A stretch of DNA of 64,000 bases, taken from assembly GCA_009760855.2 (NCBI GenBank), contig WPIO01000191.1, forward strand, positions 344,501 through 408,500. The letters are read 5' to 3'. The notes beneath the pieces are model-generated. The model ran no database searches, was not told the DNA's origin, and saw only the letters and a list, made by a program, of their open reading frames with translations. Source of the DNA: Cristatella mucedo (lineage: Eukaryota > Bryozoa > Phylactolaemata > Cristatellidae). Below, one piece after another: positions 60,343 to 64,000 of the stretch. A program made the position numbers and the translations under genes. Numbering within the stretch: position 1 is the first letter of the stretch; each line of letters begins with the position of its first letter.

Positions 60343-61800
60343 TTCATCGAAGCACGAGCCAGCCAATGCGGCTGCAGGACGCTACGGTAACTGACGAGCG
60401 CGAAGCCGGACCGACAAGCGCGCGACGGAAACGTCGGCAGCCGCCGAAAAACGGCATATACCGCCGAGTCGGACTGGCGCCCACTCACGGCTCTTCCACG
60501 GTCATATCTCGCATGAATCGCGAACTCGGCGCACGACAGCGATGCCAATGTCGAGGTCAACGTCTGCGGCGGTCGGCCTTTCGCCCTTCGCTCGGGGCCG
60601 CAGCTCATGCAGCAGCAGCGCGCGGCCGAGCGCCAGCAGTCTGCATCACCTCAGATTTAGCGTATCACTACCGGAAATGACTGGAAATGGAAACGCTGTT
60701 TGGACGAGGGAGACCACTCCACCGAAAGTGCGGCCGGTCCTGCCTACCTGCACTGGAGACATCTGGCCTTCTAGCCCGACCCAAAATGCGGGTGTAGCCC
60801 CTGGACTATAAATACTGATAATGTCGAAATAATAATCGAACCCACGAGTCTCTATCCATTTAATGAGCGTCTGCATCGTCTGCAGAATTTTTCACGCGTC
60901 GCGAGAGCCAGCGCCATTATGGGTGCTGCGTTTGCCGCCCGATGAGTTCAATGAGAAGCCGCTACGGTGCGTTTGCAATGATGCTTGATGTGGGGAATGT
61001 TGGATATTTTCTCGGGTCTCTTAGAAGTGGCTTTTTTCTGACCTAATTGCTCGCGAATGCGTAGGCGAGCACTGCACTTGAAACGCGGAGTCTTGCGTTC
61101 GCTAGCTGAAGCCGTGAAGATCTTCGCTGATCGCAGTATTGGGCGCTGAAAAAAATTGAAAAAAAATTGAAAAAAATTCGAATTGGCTGCTGCTTGCTCT
61201 ACTACAGTTTAGGGGAAATTTTACGCATCAAAGCGCCGCTCGAAGCCAGCATTGCACGTATTGCAGAGGAAAATCCTGCCACGCTTTTTCGCCTTCTGAA
61301 TCGAGGCTGCTTCGTATAGAGTTCGCTAGGCAGCACCGCAGGCAGCATGGCAGCAGAAGCAGCAGCAGCAGCAGAATTTATTTATGCAACCTTTATGCGC
61401 TGCCTCGCGCTCGTTTCAATTCGAAAGAAGAGCGCCTCGGAGCGCTCGGCCGCGAGCGCTCCGAGGTCGCGGGGGGCGGGCGAGGTCATAGGTCGCGTTC
61501 GGGCGCAGCAGCTCGCTTCAAGCGCCTCTTCCTTGCGACCTTGCGACCTTCCTTCCTTGCGACGACCGAACTGCGCGCCAAGGTCGCGCTCCTCGGACGC
61601 CCGGGGCACTCTCAGGGATTTCTCACGCGCGATTCTCTCGCTCTCACGCGCGCGCACGGAGCGGCGGCAGCTACGCACACTTTAGGCTGCTCTTTCGCTA
61701 GCTCGCGCGACGGCGGCACGATCAAAGAGCCGTAGTCCGCGTCGAACGGCGACAGGCGGCGCTCGAATCGACGAGTTAGAAAGAATTGGCGGCACGCGGG

Positions 61801-61832
<32 letters not shown>
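61801..61832. repeat. (GA)n microsatellite
   Basis: Short GA array in GC-rich DNA. Confidence 0.95.
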
Positions 61833-61833
<1 letters not shown>

Positions 61834-61889
61834 TCTGGCGGCGCAGCAGGAGTCGCGCGAGCGCGCCAGACGCAGCCGCCGACTAGCGC

Positions 61890-62172
61890 GGATAATAATA
61901 ATAATAATAATAATAATGCACTTGATAAAGCACCCTCAGAGAACTCAATCTCTCTCTAGGCGCTTTACATTTTCTGCAAAGGGAAATGCAATTGAATGCT
62001 GAGTAATATCATGCTTGATAAACAAACAAAATGAATAACATGGTTAGGGGTGACATGCATGGGGTCAGCATGCAAATGTGATTAGTGGCAGCATGCACAG
62101 TGTCAGCACGCATAAGCACATCAAGGACGAATCACAGGGACCCACTAAATGCTGTCCTAAATAGGTGACGTA
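61890..62172 (-). mobile_element. LINE-A 3' end (little diverged)
   Basis: (AAT)n, AAAGCACCCTCAGAGAACTC, GGGGTGACATGCATGGGG, GATTAGTGGCAGCATGCAC, GACCCACTAAATGCTGTCC: close to the copy at 53992. Confidence 0.9.
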
Positions 62173-63366
62173 CTTCTGACAGCAAGTGTGCCCGACTACT
62201 TCCGACTGGAATAGCTCCCAACTTCCGACTCCTGACGACCTCTAACAGCTTTTAACTCTGCAACAACCACCACTACTACTTTTATACCCACCAGTACTAC
62301 TAATGCTGCCACCGCCCAGTCGGTTTATTAGGGCAACGATGATAGTTGTCAATCGGCGGCTAAAGCGGGGAGGGGGGCGGCGGAGTGGCCGTGACCCCTA
62401 ATATTCCAACCCGGCCCTCCTCCGGTCGTTCGGCGGCCTGCCCGCCCCCATGACCCAGCCGGCCCTCCGGAGCCGACCGAGAGTCACATCCCCTAGCGCC
62501 AGCCCAGAGGGGGGGGGTCAACTTCTCCCACTCTACGCCAACCGGCCGGCAGGCACGAGTGCAAATCACCGGAAGGCAGCGTCGCCCGGCTAGTCCGCTA
62601 TTGCCCCCTCTATGGTTGTTTGCTTTACTGCGGGTTTGTGGGTTTATTGGTTTATGTGCTTTATTAGATTATGGTTAAAGGATTTAATGTTTATATGACG
62701 GTGAGTCACTGCCAGGAGAAAAGCAGGCAGTGGGAAACAGGACGGAGGGGGACAGCGGCCGTGCGGAGTGGCGCTGCGAGCGTTTACGGAATACGCCAGT
62801 GTTGAAGGAGCCTCGCCTTCGGCGTCTGCCTTTTGTCGCTTGTCTGCCGGCGTGCGCTTGGTGTCAAAGCGTCAGCTTACACCCTCCTCGCTCGATTAAG
62901 GCCGATGGCCGCCTGCCCCCGCCTCCCCCCGATTGCGCGAACACTGACGGACCGGCGAGTGGGTCGAGGACATTTTATTTGGCGTGTTGACATTCATGGT
63001 GGGCATGGACGCGGTTATCTTATCATGGATTATGGATTCTTGAGGTGATAGGTTGGGGGTAATAACTCGGTCTAAATACGACAGTACCCGAGTTCCGTTC
63101 CGAGGTCCGCTCTCGAGTCAGAAGCAGCCGAAGCCGTTTCCGGTCTGAATCGGCGCCGCTCCGAAGCGTCGGTTGGCCGGTGCTGGGAGAGCCGTCGCAG
63201 AGCGCGGCGCCGCGGGGCGAGGATGGAAGGGAGAGTACTACTTCGGTATTTGCTTGCGACTGAGCTTCGTGCGTTCCGCGATTTAACGAAAGCGTGCCGA
63301 ACTCAGGCATTCGTTGCGAATTAATTGCGGCACACGGCCAGCGGCTGGGCTGCGGGCGAGCAAACT

Positions 63367-63448
63367 ACCGACGACCTTCACTGAGCCAGGCAACCAATGA
63401 CCTCTACCTAGCCAGACCACCGACGACCTTCACCGAGCCAGCCGAAGC
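63367..63448 (+). repeat. About 28-bp tandem repeat, 3 copies
   Basis: Units ACCGACGACCTTCACTGAGCC with variants. Confidence 0.8.
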
Positions 63449-64000
63449 CCGGCCGGTCCGCGGTTCAGATGGCGCGCTGTTCGGGAGGGGGAGTGACGCT
63501 CGGCCCCGTAGGTGCAGGTCGCGTGGCCTCGAGTGCCGTCTCTCCGAGCAGCCTTTCAAGTGGGCTGTTACTCCGCCAGAGAGCTACTGCGGAAGTCCCA
63601 GAAAGTTACTGCGAAAGCTCCAGAGAGCTACGGCGGTGGTGGTCCCTACTGCAGAAATCTCAGAGAGCTACTGCTCTCAACTCCCACCACTGCCGCATAC
63701 GCGCGTGCCCGGCGAAAGCTAACGCTTTCGCACTGCGAAGGAGGAAAATGCCTGCTCCCGTCTAGTTGCCGCGAAATTCTTCTTTAATTCATACATTTTT
63801 TTTTTAGCCACCGATCTTCGTAGAAAATTTGTGATTACGAGTAACGACGCAACTGAAGGGCCTGACTTAGTGGCACCCTTTGATCGTCATTCTCCGAGCT
63901 CGTCCTTGTCCCACAGAGTGCTTGTCCGATGTCGCAGCCGGTCGCAATCTTTTCCTTCGCTTTCGCAAATCAGACGGTCTATGCATGCACATCCACCGCC

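Larger units (their letters stand above)
59850..60700 (-). promoter_or_regulatory. CpG-rich probable promoter/5' region of the USP38-like gene
   Basis: The stretch is rich in CpG and CGG/GCG, in contrast with the AT-rich intron to its left, and lies just upstream of the first recognisable USP38-like exon. It contains the candidate first exon and a (GAG)n tract. No TATA box was recognised. The role is inferred from position and composition only. Confidence 0.4.
60700..64000. other. Right-hand region without a recognised gene
   Basis: Mixed GC-rich and AT-rich DNA, one LINE-A end and simple repeats. Open frames up to 142 codons have no family motif and are not supported. Confidence 0.5.

Noticed and set aside
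60000-60680. 226-codon arginine-rich frame
   Set aside because: Translation of (GGA)n and CpG-rich DNA; no motif, no splice context.

Overview
This is a window of eukaryotic nuclear DNA. Coding exons are short, are bounded by GT/AG sites and join in phase, and the introns are full of retrotransposon 3' ends and microsatellites. The gene set (sigma-class glutathione transferases, RNF14, a USP35/38-type deubiquitinase) and the mix of LINEs, tRNA-derived SINEs and a hAT-like element point to an animal, most likely an invertebrate. I cannot name the phylum from the sequence alone.

Layout from left to right. (1) 549-4765, minus: first three coding exons of an RNF14-like RBR E3 ubiquitin ligase (RWD domain and RING1); the rest lies off the left edge. 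(2) 10347-40860, plus: four tandem sigma-class glutathione S-transferase genes (A, B, C, D). All have five coding exons with the same phases and nearly the same sizes (139/93/119 or 116/99/171 nt). A and B have 206 codons and form one sub-pair; C and D have 205 and form another. (3) 43050-46459, plus: a two-exon gene for a 251-residue multi-pass membrane protein that I do not recognise. (4) 48516-59246, minus: an almost complete 12-exon USP38/USP35-like gene, with a candidate first exon at 60298-60342. The conceptual protein is about 1035 residues, close to human USP38. It keeps the catalytic Cys and His but has an unusual Cys box without the expected oxyanion Asn. (5) 60343-64000: CpG-rich promoter-like DNA, simple repeats and one more LINE end; no gene seen.

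The rest is mobile DNA. A LINE family with an (ATT)n tail (called LINE-A here) occurs about twenty times, mostly as 5'-truncated copies. A second LINE family (LINE-B) occurs five times. SINE1 (tRNA-Ser/Leu-like head) ends in a tail that matches the LINE-A 3' end, so LINE-A probably mobilises it. SINE2 is a second tRNA-derived family. A 1271-bp element between GST-A and GST-B has hAT-type ends and a perfect 8-bp target duplication.

Functionally, the four GSTs form a detoxification or prostaglandin-type isomerase cluster that arose by local duplication. The flanking genes are two ubiquitin-system enzymes and one membrane protein, with no obvious operon-like link. All exon models below were joined by hand from splice consensus, phase and family similarity; no alignment program was run.
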